Origin: Paenibacillaceae bacterium
Lineage (GTDB): Bacteria; Bacillota; Bacilli; Paenibacillales; Paenibacillaceae
DNA: 64,000 bases
Assembly: GCA_900766135.1 (NCBI GenBank)
Contig: CAAFUF010000017.1
Coordinates: 34,728-98,727, forward strand
Reading direction: 5' to 3'
Numbering within the stretch: position 1 is the first letter of the stretch; every line of letters begins with the position of its first letter. The notes below the pieces were generated by a model. It had not been told where the DNA came from and did not search any database. It saw only the letters and a program-made list of their open reading frames with translations. A program made the position numbers and the translations under genes. Below are positions 42,332 to 51,149 of this stretch, in pieces.

Positions 42332-43786
42332 ATGCCAACCACCGGTTTAGCACTGCATACCGATAAATATCAGATCAATATGATCTATGCGCATTGGGTG
42401 AACGAGACGCATTTGCGAAAGACGGCGTTCGAAGCCTACTTCCGCAAGCTGCCGTTCGGCAACGGGTATGCGGTGTTTGCAGGCTTGGAGCGGATCGTGG
42501 ATTATATTCGGCAGCTCCGGTTTACGGAAGAGGATTTAGCGTATTTGGCCAAACAGGAAGAGAACTATAAACCGGAATTTCTGGACCTGCTGCGCGGGTT
42601 CGAGTTCAAAGGCACGTTGTTGTCGATGGCGGAGGGCGCCCTTTGTTTTCCGAACGAGCCGCTGATCCGCGTGGAAGGGACGATCATGGAGACGCAGCTG
42701 GTCGAGACGGCGTTGCTGAACTTCATGAATTTCCAAACCTTGATCGCGACCAAAGCGTCGCGGGTCAAACGGGTGGCGGAGAACGACGTGCTGCTTGAGT
42801 TCGGCACCCGACGGGCACAGGAGGCCGATGCGGCCATCTGGGGGGCACGGGCCGCCTATGTAGCCGGCTTCGATGCGACGTCCAACCTGCTAGCCGGCGA
42901 AAATTTCGGCATTCCGACCAAAGGGACGCACGCCCACTCGTGGGTGCAGATTTTCGATTCGGAGCAGGAAGCTTTCGAATTGTACGCCAAAGCGCTGCCG
43001 GATCAGGTATCGCTGCTGGTCGATACGTTCGATACGCTGAAGAGCGGCGTGCCGCATGCCATCCGTACCGGCAAAATGCTGGAAGCCGCCGGCAAGCGGC
43101 TCGGCAGCATCCGTCTGGACAGCGGCGATTTGGCCTACTTGTCGATCCAGGCCCGCAAGATGCTGGATGACGCCGGCTTGCCTTACGTCAAAATCGTCGC
43201 TTCGAACGACCTGGACGAGAATACGATTTTTAACCTGAAGGCGCAAGGGGCGAAAATCGATATTTGGGGCGTGGGGACCCAGTTGATTACGGCAGCGGAT
43301 CAACCGGCACTTGGGGGCGTATATAAGTTGGTCGAACGGGAGAAGGACGGACGGATGGAGCCGACGATCAAAATTTCCGGCAATCCGGAGAAAGTCACGA
43401 ACCCCGGCAAAAAAGACGTGCTGCGCATCGTCAGCAAAGACAGCGGCAAAGCGATCGCAGATTACGTCTGCTTTCCGCATGAGCAGCAAGCGCGGACAGG
43501 CGGCAGCCTCCGACTGTTCGATCCGGTCCATCCCTACATCAAAAAGTCGGTGAAGAACTATGAAGCCGTATCAATGCTGCAGCCGGTCTTCGTGGACGGC
43601 CAGCTCGTATACGAGCTGCCGACGCTGGATCAAATCCGTCAGTATCACCGGGACCAGCTGGACTTGTTCTGGCCGGAGTACCTGCGCAAGCTGAACCCGG
43701 AAATTTACCGCATCAGCTTAAGCCAGGAAGCCTGGGAATTAAAGCAAAAGATGATCGAGGAATATTTGGGACAGCAGGAAGAGTAA
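42332..43786 (+). CDS. pncB: nicotinate phosphoribosyltransferase
   Basis: 484-residue enzyme of the Preiss-Handler pathway that joins nicotinate to PRPP. Motifs: LHTDKYQINMIYAHW at the N-terminus, LLEFGTRRAQ, GTHAHSWVQIF (active-site His region), LLVDTFDTLKSG, and IRLDSGDLAYLS. It is the third gene of the nrtR-like/pncA/pncB unit and ends in a strong terminator. Length and motifs fit the PncB form common in Bacilli. Confidence 0.95.
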   Translation: MPTTGLALHTDKYQINMIYAHWVNETHLRKTAFEAYFRKLPFGNGYAVFAGLERIVDYIRQLRFTEEDLAYLAKQEENYKPEFLDLLRGFEFKGTLLSMAEGALCFPNEPLIRVEGTIMETQLVETALLNFMNFQTLIATKASRVKRVAENDVLLEFGTRRAQEADAAIWGARAAYVAGFDATSNLLAGENFGIPTKGTHAHSWVQIFDSEQEAFELYAKALPDQVSLLVDTFDTLKSGVPHAIRTGKMLEAAGKRLGSIRLDSGDLAYLSIQARKMLDDAGLPYVKIVASNDLDENTIFNLKAQGAKIDIWGVGTQLITAADQPALGGVYKLVEREKDGRMEPTIKISGNPEKVTNPGKKDVLRIVSKDSGKAIADYVCFPHEQQARTGGSLRLFDPVHPYIKKSVKNYEAVSMLQPVFVDGQLVYELPTLDQIRQYHRDQLDLFWPEYLRKLNPEIYRISLSQEAWELKQKMIEEYLGQQEE

Positions 43787-43809
43787 AGCAGGCGAACCGC
43801 CCGCAAGAC

Positions 43810-43852
43810 AAAAAGATCGCTTTCCGCCAATCGGCGGAGCGATCTTTTTTTG
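43810..43852 (+). terminator. intrinsic terminator after pncB
   Basis: AAAAGATCGCT(TT)CCGCC pairs with GGCGG(A)GCGATCTTTT, with seven T. Confidence 0.9.
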
Positions 43853-43928
43853 CGCGAAAATAAAATTATTTCTCGGGAAAGCGCAAAAAGCGCTATAAAT
43901 CGGCGGATGGACCGCCGGATTCGACAAG

Positions 43929-44534
43929 TTAACGACGGGTCTCGTATTTCGCAAAATAGTGGTCAAACAAAATTTCAATCTGCCGCTCCACGGCTTCTTT
44001 GCCGGGGCGGTTCTCCAAGTGCTTAATCTGCTTTGCCAGAACGAGCGGGAACAACACGGCCGCATTGATTTGCATCATCATGATATATAAAATTTCCGTA
44101 TTGGTTTCGCCGGTGATCTCCTCCAGCGTGCCGCTGATCTTGCTGAATCCGGTCGTTTTCATAAAGCTGGTGAAATCCTGCCGGGAATCGAAAGTAATTC
44201 GGCCCTTGCCCAGGACCTCATGCAGCAAACCGGGATATTGCAGCACCGAATCCACATATTGTAAAATAAATACTTTCAATCGGTCTTTGGGTTTAAGCGA
44301 GGTGTCGTCCAGGACGGAAAAATTAGCTTGAAACGTAGTCAGCAGCAATTTTAGCGCTTCATTGATCAGATTGTCCTTGGAACCGAAATAGTAGTTCACC
44401 AGAGCTAGATTGACATTAGCGGCAGCAGTAATCTTGCGTAAGGTGACCTGATCGGCCCCTTCCGTCTTAATGAGCTCCAACGTAGCCTGTATGATATTCT
44501 GTTTGGTTGTCAGCCCCTCGGCGCAATTGCTCAT
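43929..44534 (-). CDS. TetR family transcriptional regulator
   Basis: 201-residue repressor with an N-terminal TetR helix-turn-helix (about 8-55; LRKITAAANVNLALVNYYFGSKDNLI) and a helical ligand-binding domain. It starts at ATG 44534 behind AAAGGAG and is divergent from the MFS exporter at 44766, so it most likely represses that gene, and perhaps itself, through the inverted repeat at 44713. The ligand is unknown. Confidence 0.87.
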   Translation of the reverse strand: MSNCAEGLTTKQNIIQATLELIKTEGADQVTLRKITAAANVNLALVNYYFGSKDNLINEALKLLLTTFQANFSVLDDTSLKPKDRLKVFILQYVDSVLQYPGLLHEVLGKGRITFDSRQDFTSFMKTTGFSKISGTLEEITGETNTEILYIMMMQINAAVLFPLVLAKQIKHLENRPGKEAVERQIEILFDHYFAKYETRR

Positions 44535-44680
44535 GTTCCCGCTCCTTTAAAATGCCATCCAATCTTCTGCCCAGTATAACAAATAACATAATACGCTTTC
44601 AATCAAAGTGTCAAGAATAGGGCATCAAGGGAAAGGGAGAACCCAACCAGTTCTTGAAGAGGGAATCGATGACAAGTGCC

Positions 44681-44709
44681 TTGACAAAACCGGGGCATCC
44701 GTCTAAATT
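44681..44709 (+). promoter_or_regulatory. sigma-A promoter of the MFS exporter
   Basis: TTGACA (44681-44686), a 17-bp spacer and TAAATT (44704-44709), ending just before the inverted repeat. Confidence 0.65.
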
Positions 44710-44712
44710 AGA

Positions 44713-44741
44713 TTTAAACATTGTTTAAAACGATGTTTAAA
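44713..44741. promoter_or_regulatory. probable TetR operator
   Basis: Perfect 9-bp arms TTTAAACAT and ATGTTTAAA separated by 11 bases, which themselves contain GTTTAAAAC. It covers the expected transcription start, the classic place for a TetR-type repressor. Confidence 0.6.
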
Positions 44742-44765
44742 CTACAGAGAAAGCAGAGTGAGAGA

Positions 44766-46262
44766 ATGCCGAAAACTGTGGAAAGTTCAAGCGAAGCCCA
44801 GGAATTTTCCATCCGATCGATCATTGCGCCGCTAATGGCCGTGATTGTCGGGATGATCATGGTGATCTTGGACAGCACGGTCGTTAATGTGGCCGTCCCC
44901 AAACTGGTCGACTTCTTTGCCACCGATTTGAAGACGGTCCAATGGACAATCACCGGATATACGCTGGCTTTATCCGCCGTCATTCCGTTAGCCGGCTGGA
45001 TGACCGATAAATTTGGGGAGAAGCGCATTTTTCTGATGACGATCGCGTTATTTACGATTGGCTCTGTATTATGCGCCGTAGCGCAAACGCCGGAGCAATT
45101 GATCGTCTTTCGCATCATCCAAGGCTTGGGCGGCGGGATGGTGTCGCCGATCGGCTTTGCAATGGTGTTTAAGCTGGCACCGCCTGAGAAACGGGGTGCG
45201 GTGATGGGGGCGCTGGGCGTGCCGATGCTGCTGGCACCCGCGCTGGGCCCGGTATTGTCCGGATGGCTGGTAGAGAACGTAAGCTGGCATTGGATTTTTC
45301 TGATCAATCTGCCGATCGGGATCCTTGCCTTTCTCATTGGGCTCCGATTCTTGCCTAAGTCCGGCCGGAGGGAGGCGCCGCAGTTGGATAAACTGGGGAT
45401 GATCCTGGCTCCGATCGCTTTTGCCATGTTAACTTACGGAGTCAGCGAAGGAGGGACCAGCTGGACTTCGGCTACGACGATTATCGGTCTTGGCGTTGGG
45501 GGTCTCGCCTTGCTTCTATATATTCTTGTTGAAATCAGACATAAGCAGCCGTTGCTTGAGCTGCGGGTTTTCCGCTCCTCCCATTTTACCCGGGGAATTA
45601 TCTTGGTATGGATCGCTCAAGCGGCTTTGTTTGGTTCGATGATTCTTACCCCGTTATACCTGCAGCAAGTGAGAGGCTACAATGCGCTGGAGACCGGGAT
45701 TTATTTGCTGCCTCAAGCGCTGATGTCGGCTTTCTTCATGCCGATCAGCGGCCGCTTGTTTGACCGGGTGGGAGCACGGCCGCTGGCCTTTATCGGCCTT
45801 GGCGTCGTGTCCACGGCGTTGTTCCTGCTCTCGCGAATCACGGCGGACACTCCGCTGGCGATGGTACTGGTGCCGCTGGGCCTGCTCGGCGGCGGGATGG
45901 GGCTGACGATGATGCCGCTGAATACGCATATCCTGAACTCTGCGCCGCGCCATTTGGTCGCCCGGGTCACCCCGCTCATGACGGCGGCGCAGCAGGTGAT
46001 CGTTTCTTTTGCGGTGGCCGGCTTAACCGGTTATTTGACTTCCCAAATCAGCAGCCATATGGCAGAGGCGGCTCAAGGCGGAAATCCGCTGGAGGCAGCC
46101 GCGTCCGGCTTCGGGGACACCTATTTCCTGGCGGCATGTATTGCGGGCGTCGGATTTTTGCTGACCCTCATGTTGTCCAGAACGAAGAAACAACCCGATT
46201 CGGCCAACGATCCGGCGGCCGAAGGGGCTCAAGCGGATCCCGGCCTGATGGCTGGCCATTAA
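44766..46262 (+). CDS. DHA2 (EmrB/QacA) family drug efflux MFS transporter
   Basis: 498-residue major facilitator of the 14-helix DHA2 family. Typical motifs are LDSTVVNVAVPKL in helix 1, GWMTDKFGEKRIFL (motif A), and ALGPVLSGWLVENVSWHWIFLINLP (motif C region). It is predicted to export drugs or toxic metabolites by proton antiport. I chose ATG 44766, because the earlier ATGs at 44721 and 44733 lie in the operator and lack ribosome binding sites. Regulated by the divergent TetR gene. Confidence 0.88.
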   Translation: MPKTVESSSEAQEFSIRSIIAPLMAVIVGMIMVILDSTVVNVAVPKLVDFFATDLKTVQWTITGYTLALSAVIPLAGWMTDKFGEKRIFLMTIALFTIGSVLCAVAQTPEQLIVFRIIQGLGGGMVSPIGFAMVFKLAPPEKRGAVMGALGVPMLLAPALGPVLSGWLVENVSWHWIFLINLPIGILAFLIGLRFLPKSGRREAPQLDKLGMILAPIAFAMLTYGVSEGGTSWTSATTIIGLGVGGLALLLYILVEIRHKQPLLELRVFRSSHFTRGIILVWIAQAALFGSMILTPLYLQQVRGYNALETGIYLLPQALMSAFFMPISGRLFDRVGARPLAFIGLGVVSTALFLLSRITADTPLAMVLVPLGLLGGGMGLTMMPLNTHILNSAPRHLVARVTPLMTAAQQVIVSFAVAGLTGYLTSQISSHMAEAAQGGNPLEAAASGFGDTYFLAACIAGVGFLLTLMLSRTKKQPDSANDPAAEGAQADPGLMAGH

Positions 46263-46279
46263 TCTCCCAGACGATAGGC

Positions 46280-46314
46280 GAAAAGCACTCTTTCCTTCCG
46301 GAAAGGGTGCTTTT
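46280..46314. terminator. bidirectional terminator between the MFS and SDR genes
   Basis: AAAAGCACTCTTTCC pairs with GGAAAGGGTGCTTTT (one mismatch) around a 4-base loop, with A- and T-rich flanks, serving two convergent genes. Confidence 0.85.
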
Positions 46315-46330
46315 CGTTTACTGAGATGGG

Positions 46331-47233
46331 TCAGCTCGTAATCATCGCGCCGCCATTCACATGAATCGTTTGCCCGGTCACGAAGCTGGAATCGTCGGAG
46401 GCCAGGAACACGTACACCGGCGCCAGCTCAAACGGCTGTCCTGCCCGTTTCATCGGCGTTTCCATCCCAAAGGTGGAGACGTATTCCGCCGAATAACTGG
46501 AAGGGATGAGCGGGGTCCAGATCGGTCCCGGCGCTACGGCATTCACGCGGATGCCCTTGTCTACGAGCGACAACGCCAGGGAGCGGGTAAAGGAGACGAT
46601 CGCGCCTTTGGTGGAGGAATAATCGATCAGCAGCGGTGCTCCGGCGTAAGCGGTGATTGAAGCGGTGCTGATGATGGTGCTTCCGGGTTTCAAATAAGGC
46701 AAGGCCGCCCGGGTCATGTAGAAATGCGGGAAAATGTTAGTGGCATAGGTTTGATGCAACTGCTCGCTGGATATGTCTTCGATGCCCTTGGTTTGGGGAT
46801 ATTGAACCCCCTGATTTAACACCAAAACATCGATTGTGCCGAAATGATGCAGCGTATGCTCCACCACCGTTTTGGAGAACGCCTCCTGCCGCAGATCGCC
46901 GGGAATAAGCAGGCAGCGCTGACCGAGTTCTTCAACCCGCCGCTTCGTTGCTAGCGCGTCCTGATGCTCATACAAATAAACGATGGCCAGATCCGCGCCC
47001 TCCTTGGCAAAGGCAATTGCTGCAGCCCGGCCGATGCCGCTGTCGCCGCCGGTCATGATCGCGACCTTGCCTTTCAGCTTGCCGCTTCCGACGTAGGCGG
47101 GATTTTCCGAGATCGGGGTTGGAACCATCAACGTCTCCAATCCGGGCTGCCTTGGCTGGTGCTGGGGCGGAAACGTTAGCGGCTGCTCCCGGCATACCGT
47201 TTTCGAGCTGTAATAAGGGTACATGGGAATCAT
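46331..47233 (-). CDS. SDR family oxidoreductase (general-stress type)
   Basis: 300-residue short-chain dehydrogenase of the longer type with an N-terminal ~45-residue extension (PYYSSKTVCREQPLTFPPQ). It has the cofactor motif TGGDSGIGRA, the catalytic YSSTKGA with Ser in STASITAYAG, and the C-terminal NGGAMITS. The usual NNA motif is replaced by LNQGVQYPQ. B. subtilis homologues such as YdaD and YhdF are stress-induced; substrate unknown. It starts at ATG 47233 behind AGGAGGATC and shares an overlapping promoter region with the oxidoreductase operon. Confidence 0.85.
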   Translation of the reverse strand: MIPMYPYYSSKTVCREQPLTFPPQHQPRQPGLETLMVPTPISENPAYVGSGKLKGKVAIMTGGDSGIGRAAAIAFAKEGADLAIVYLYEHQDALATKRRVEELGQRCLLIPGDLRQEAFSKTVVEHTLHHFGTIDVLVLNQGVQYPQTKGIEDISSEQLHQTYATNIFPHFYMTRAALPYLKPGSTIISTASITAYAGAPLLIDYSSTKGAIVSFTRSLALSLVDKGIRVNAVAPGPIWTPLIPSSYSAEYVSTFGMETPMKRAGQPFELAPVYVFLASDDSSFVTGQTIHVNGGAMITS

Positions 47234-47315
47234 GGTTTTGATCCTCCTGGTTACTTGACTTCAAGGTATAGTATTCTTTTCTCATTTGGCTGGTGCATTC
47301 GCCCAATCAAGAATG

Positions 47316-47345
47316 TCTATATGACTTTTGTTACATAAGTCACAA
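47316..47345 (-). promoter_or_regulatory. promoter of the SDR gene
   Basis: On the minus strand TTGTGA, an 18-bp spacer and TATAGA. The -35 box overlaps the divergent promoter and the Rex-like palindrome. Confidence 0.5.
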
Positions 47346-47357
47346 CCCATCTATGAT
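47328..47357 (+). promoter_or_regulatory. promoter of the second oxidoreductase operon with a Rex-like palindrome
   Basis: TTGTTA (47328-47333), an 18-bp spacer and TATGAT (47352-47357). The stretch TTGTTACATAAGTCACAA (47328-47345) matches 11 of the 14 fixed positions of the Rex consensus TTGTGAA-N4-TTCACAA and covers the -35 box. Promoter support is moderate; the Rex assignment is inference. Confidence 0.45.
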
Positions 47358-47452
47358 AAATTTTAAAATTAAGAAAGATATCTTTTTTTGTGATGTTTTG
47401 CACTTATTTACGTCGTGATGAACTCGCATTTGCGAAGAAGGGAGTCAAGCGC

Positions 47453-48460
47453 GTGGTACAATTACCGAAATTAAACGAGCTGGGATTTTTTGAAATCCGT
47501 TTGGAATCCATTGGGGGGCTGGGTGCGAACCTGGCTGGTAAAATGCTGGCCGAAGCCGGGGTTGAGGGAGCCGGACTGAATGGGGTCAGCTTTTCTTCTT
47601 ATGGCTCGGAGAAAAAGGGATCGCCGGTGAAGGCGCATATCCGCTTCTGCGATTTAGATACGCCGATCCGCGATACGTCGCCGGTGGAACGCCCGCATAT
47701 CGTGGGGATTTTTCAGGAGGCGCTGGCGAAGACGGTGAACGTGATCAGCGGGATTTACGAGGATAGCACCGTGCTGGTCAACTCGCGCAAAACGCCTCAG
47801 CAGTTGAAGGAGAAAATGAAGTTGATCGGAGGCACGATCGCGGTCATCGATGCCACCGGCATCGCGCTGGAAGAGAAGAACCGGGTGAATATGGCGATGC
47901 TTGGCGCGATGTTCCGGCTGTGCCCGTTCCTTGATGCGGAAACGATGAAGGATGTCATCCGTAAATCGCTGGAGAAGAAATATCCGCAAACGGTAGCTCC
48001 GGCCTTGGCGACATTTGAGCGGGGATATAACGAGGTTGTATTTGAAACCTTTGCTTTGCCGGAAGGCGTCAGCATGCCGGCTTTTGTCCGGGCGGATACG
48101 CCGGTGCTTGGATATGATACCCAGCCGATCGGCGGGATCGTCATCAATCCGGGCAACAGTATCCTGAAGGACCTTAGCATTTCCCGTTCAGGGATGATGC
48201 CGCATTTCAAGGAAGAGACATGTATTCATTGCGCCCAATGCGACAACGTTTGCCCGGATAATTGCTTCGTCTGGGAGGAGCGTCCCGATAAGAAGGGCCG
48301 TCCCCAAATGTTCCTCAAAGGGATCGACTACCAATATTGCAAAGGTTGTTTAAAGTGCATCCATGCTTGCCCGACCGACGCCTTGTCCGGGGAGCGGGAA
48401 GAAGAGGAGTATGCGGAGACGCATCGCGTGCCGCATCTGTTCGATTTGGCGATTCGCTAA
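47453..48460 (+). CDS. 2-oxoacid:acceptor oxidoreductase, fused gamma-delta subunit
   Basis: 335-residue protein joining a gamma domain (about 1-190, IGGLGANLAGKMLAEAG) to a ferredoxin-type delta domain with two 4Fe-4S motifs (CIHCAQCDNVCPDNC about 260, and CKGCLKCIHACP about 300). It would pass electrons from the catalytic subunit encoded next to ferredoxin. I chose GTG 47453 because GAAGGGAG lies 8 bases upstream; the frame back to 47390 has no site. Pyruvate is a plausible substrate but not proven. Confidence 0.86.
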   Translation: MVQLPKLNELGFFEIRLESIGGLGANLAGKMLAEAGVEGAGLNGVSFSSYGSEKKGSPVKAHIRFCDLDTPIRDTSPVERPHIVGIFQEALAKTVNVISGIYEDSTVLVNSRKTPQQLKEKMKLIGGTIAVIDATGIALEEKNRVNMAMLGAMFRLCPFLDAETMKDVIRKSLEKKYPQTVAPALATFERGYNEVVFETFALPEGVSMPAFVRADTPVLGYDTQPIGGIVINPGNSILKDLSISRSGMMPHFKEETCIHCAQCDNVCPDNCFVWEERPDKKGRPQMFLKGIDYQYCKGCLKCIHACPTDALSGEREEEEYAETHRVPHLFDLAIR

Positions 48461-48488
48461 TTAAGCGGGAAAGGTGGTATTTAGAACA

Positions 48489-50795
48489 ATGGCGATCGAT
48501 TTGGAAAAAGAACGCCGCTCCGGCACCGTCGAGCAGCGCGTTGTTTATGAGTCAGGGAATGAGATGGCAGCCTACGCGGCCAGCCAGATCAATTATCATA
48601 TTATGGGGTATTTTCCGATCTCCCCATCCACCGAGGTAGCGCAATTCCTCGATTTGATGAAAGCGAACGGCCAACATGACATTAAGCTGATTCCGTCGGA
48701 CGGCGAGCACAGCTCGGCGGGCATTTGCTACGGCGCTTCCACTGCCGGCGGCCGGGTATTCAACGCGACCAGCGCCCAAGGGTACCTGTACATGCTGGAG
48801 CAGATGCCGGTACAATCCGGCACGCGTTTCCCGATGGTCATGAACCTGGTCTGCCGCTCCATTTCCGGGCCGCTGGACATTCACGGCGACCATTCGGACT
48901 TGTATTTTGCGCTGAACACCGGCTGGCCGATCCTGATGTGCCGTGATCCGCAAGCCGTTTACGACATGAACCTGATGGCGATCAAGCTTGCCGAGGATCC
49001 GGAAGTCCGTCTCCCGGTGCTTGTGGCCTCCGACGGGTATTTTACTTCCCACCAGAAACGTCGCGTGCACACCTTCGCTAACCAGGAAGACGTCCTGAAG
49101 TTTGTTGGCGAACGGCCGCCTGGCGATTTCCCGCATACGCTGGACCGCAATAATCCGATTACCGTCGGCCCTTACATGAACGAGCCGGACTACATTAACA
49201 ACTGCTACCAGCAGTCCGTTGCGATGTACAATGCAGAACGCGTCTTTGAACGCATTGCCGGCGAATATGCGGAATTGACCGGCCGGGAATATCCAATGCT
49301 CGACCTCTACCGGATGGAAGACGCCGAGGTCGCGGTTTTCCTGATGAACTCGGCATCCGAAATCATCAAGGACGTGGTGGACGATTTGCGCCGCCAAGGC
49401 ATCAAAGCCGGCTCGATTGCGCCAAACATGATCCGTCCATTCCCGCAGAAGCAAATCGCCGAGGTACTGAAGAACGTTAAAGCCATTACGGTTGGCGACC
49501 GCGGCGATTCCTACGGCGCTTATGGCGGCAATATGGTCAACGAGATCAAAGCCGCGTTGTTTACGCATGGCAACCATACGACGCAAGTGATTAGCCGGAT
49601 TTATGGCTTGGGGGGCAAGGAGTTTTACGCCGAGGACGGGCATCATTTGTTCCAATTGGCGATCGACGCGGCGAAGGCGGGTCGTGTGGAAGTGCCGTTC
49701 GACTACTACGGCCATACACCGGGGAATCCGGAGAAAGCGCCGAAGCGGGTTTTGAATCCGCTCAAATTCGAAGACTTGAAGACCGGACTGATTACGGTCA
49801 CCAAGAATGAAGAAACCGGCAAGCTGGGCGTTCGCATTCCGCCGCTCCGCGCCTTGACGAAGAAGCCGAAACGGATTGCGCCGGGACACGGCGCTTGCCC
49901 CGGCTGCGGGATTTTCTCCGGCTTGGAGTTGTTCTTTAAAGGGATCGAAGGCGATATCGTTGCCCTGTTCCATACGGGCTGCGCGATGGTCGTGACGACC
50001 GGATACCCGTATTCGTCCCATAAAGCGACGTACATCCATAACCTGTTCCAGAACGGGGCGGCTACCCTGTCCGGGGTCGTGGAAATGTTCTGGGAAAGAA
50101 AACGCCGCGGCGAGCTCGACGAGCTTGGCCTCCAGGACGACTTCACGTTCGTCATGGTGACCGGCGACGGCGGAATGGACATCGGTATGGGGCCGGCGAT
50201 CGGCGCCGCGCTGCGGGGTCATAAAATGATCATTATCGAGTATGATAACGAAGGATACATGAACACCGGGGCGCAGCTGTCCTATTCGACTCCTTTGGGC
50301 CACCGTACGTCCACGTCGAACATCGGCAAAGTGCAAAAGGGAAAGGCGTTCCAGCATAAAGATACGCCGCAAATCATGGCAGCGACGAACATTCCTTACG
50401 TCTTCACGGGCAGCGAGGCTTATCCGCAGGATTTGGTGAAAAAAGCAGCCAAAGCCCAGTGGTACGCGCAAAACGAAGGGCTCGTTTATGGTAAAATATT
50501 GATAGCTTGTCCGCTCAACTGGATTTCGCCGGACGATCAGGGCACCAACATCATCGACGCGGCCGTCAATTCCTGTTTCTTCCCGCTGTACGAGGTGGAG
50601 CACGGGCAAACGACCATCACTTACAATCCGGAAGAGAAGGGCAACCGCATTCCGTTGACGGATTGGCTGAAGACGATGGGCAAAACCCGCCATTTGACGA
50701 AGCCGGAAAACGCCGAGGCTTTGGCGGAGTTCGAGCAAGAAGTGGAACGGCGTTGGAAGGTCCTCCAAGCCAAACACGAAAACCCCTACTTGTAA
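48489..50795 (+). CDS. 2-oxoacid:acceptor oxidoreductase, fused alpha-beta subunit
   Basis: 768-residue catalytic subunit. The alpha domain (about 1-390) has MGYFPISPSTEVAQFL and the C-terminal transketolase-like segment. The beta domain (about 455-768) has GACPGCG, GCAMVVTTGYPYSSHKA and the thiamine diphosphate motif VTGDGGMDIGMGPA. With the gamma-delta protein before it, it forms a two-gene pyruvate-type ferredoxin oxidoreductase distinct from KorAB. ATG 48489 follows AAAGGTGGT by 11 bases. A very long open frame on the opposite strand is a composition artefact. Confidence 0.88.
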   Translation: MAIDLEKERRSGTVEQRVVYESGNEMAAYAASQINYHIMGYFPISPSTEVAQFLDLMKANGQHDIKLIPSDGEHSSAGICYGASTAGGRVFNATSAQGYLYMLEQMPVQSGTRFPMVMNLVCRSISGPLDIHGDHSDLYFALNTGWPILMCRDPQAVYDMNLMAIKLAEDPEVRLPVLVASDGYFTSHQKRRVHTFANQEDVLKFVGERPPGDFPHTLDRNNPITVGPYMNEPDYINNCYQQSVAMYNAERVFERIAGEYAELTGREYPMLDLYRMEDAEVAVFLMNSASEIIKDVVDDLRRQGIKAGSIAPNMIRPFPQKQIAEVLKNVKAITVGDRGDSYGAYGGNMVNEIKAALFTHGNHTTQVISRIYGLGGKEFYAEDGHHLFQLAIDAAKAGRVEVPFDYYGHTPGNPEKAPKRVLNPLKFEDLKTGLITVTKNEETGKLGVRIPPLRALTKKPKRIAPGHGACPGCGIFSGLELFFKGIEGDIVALFHTGCAMVVTTGYPYSSHKATYIHNLFQNGAATLSGVVEMFWERKRRGELDELGLQDDFTFVMVTGDGGMDIGMGPAIGAALRGHKMIIIEYDNEGYMNTGAQLSYSTPLGHRTSTSNIGKVQKGKAFQHKDTPQIMAATNIPYVFTGSEAYPQDLVKKAAKAQWYAQNEGLVYGKILIACPLNWISPDDQGTNIIDAAVNSCFFPLYEVEHGQTTITYNPEEKGNRIPLTDWLKTMGKTRHLTKPENAEALAEFEQEVERRWKVLQAKHENPYL

Positions 50796-50842
50796 TGAGG
50801 GAGATCAAGAAGACGTCTTATGAGCGTCTTAACGCCTCTTCG

Positions 50843-51037
50843 GCAAGCTAACGGACACCAGGACCGTTATTTCTCGGTTTACGGGCTGTTATCGATTCTA
50901 ACGGACCGAGGTAACCTTATTTCAGTCAAAAATGGCTAAATAGTTGCCATATGAGACCAATAAGGTCTCTGGAGTCCGTTACAGCGGGAAATAGCCTGGA
51001 AATAGACAAATAGAGTCATTTCGGTCCGTTAAGTTGC
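50843..51037. repeat. symmetric nested palindromic element
   Basis: TAACGGAC occurs at 50849 and 50899, and its complement GTCCGTTA at 50974 and 51024. Both pairs are centred on exactly the same point (50940), giving two nested arms 50 bp apart. Outer arms extend to about 14 bp with two mismatches. A further hairpin GAGACC-N5-GGTCTC lies at 50953-50969. Non-coding; it fills most of the 354-bp gap. Confidence 0.7.
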
Positions 51038-51063
51038 TCCATTAGCTATGATTATACTAATCT

Positions 51064-51096
51064 CGAAAGAAGCGGCATAAGGCCGCTTCTTTCGTT
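51064..51096. terminator. perfect 13-bp hairpin
   Basis: CGAAAGAAGCGGC (51064-51076) and its exact complement (51082-51094) around loop ATAAG; the tail is only TTCGTTTCG. Probably the terminator of the oxidoreductase operon. A TATACT box lies just upstream. Confidence 0.65.
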
Positions 51097-51149
51097 TCGA
51101 AACGGATGCAGGCTTCCGAATATGAGCGAATTAAGGAGGAAACTACAGA

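Noticed and set aside
48552..50777. 741-codon open frame on the minus strand
   Set aside because: It lies wholly antisense to the oxidoreductase alpha-beta gene, has no ribosome binding site or family motif, and arises from GC-rich third positions. The plus strand has clear catalytic motifs.
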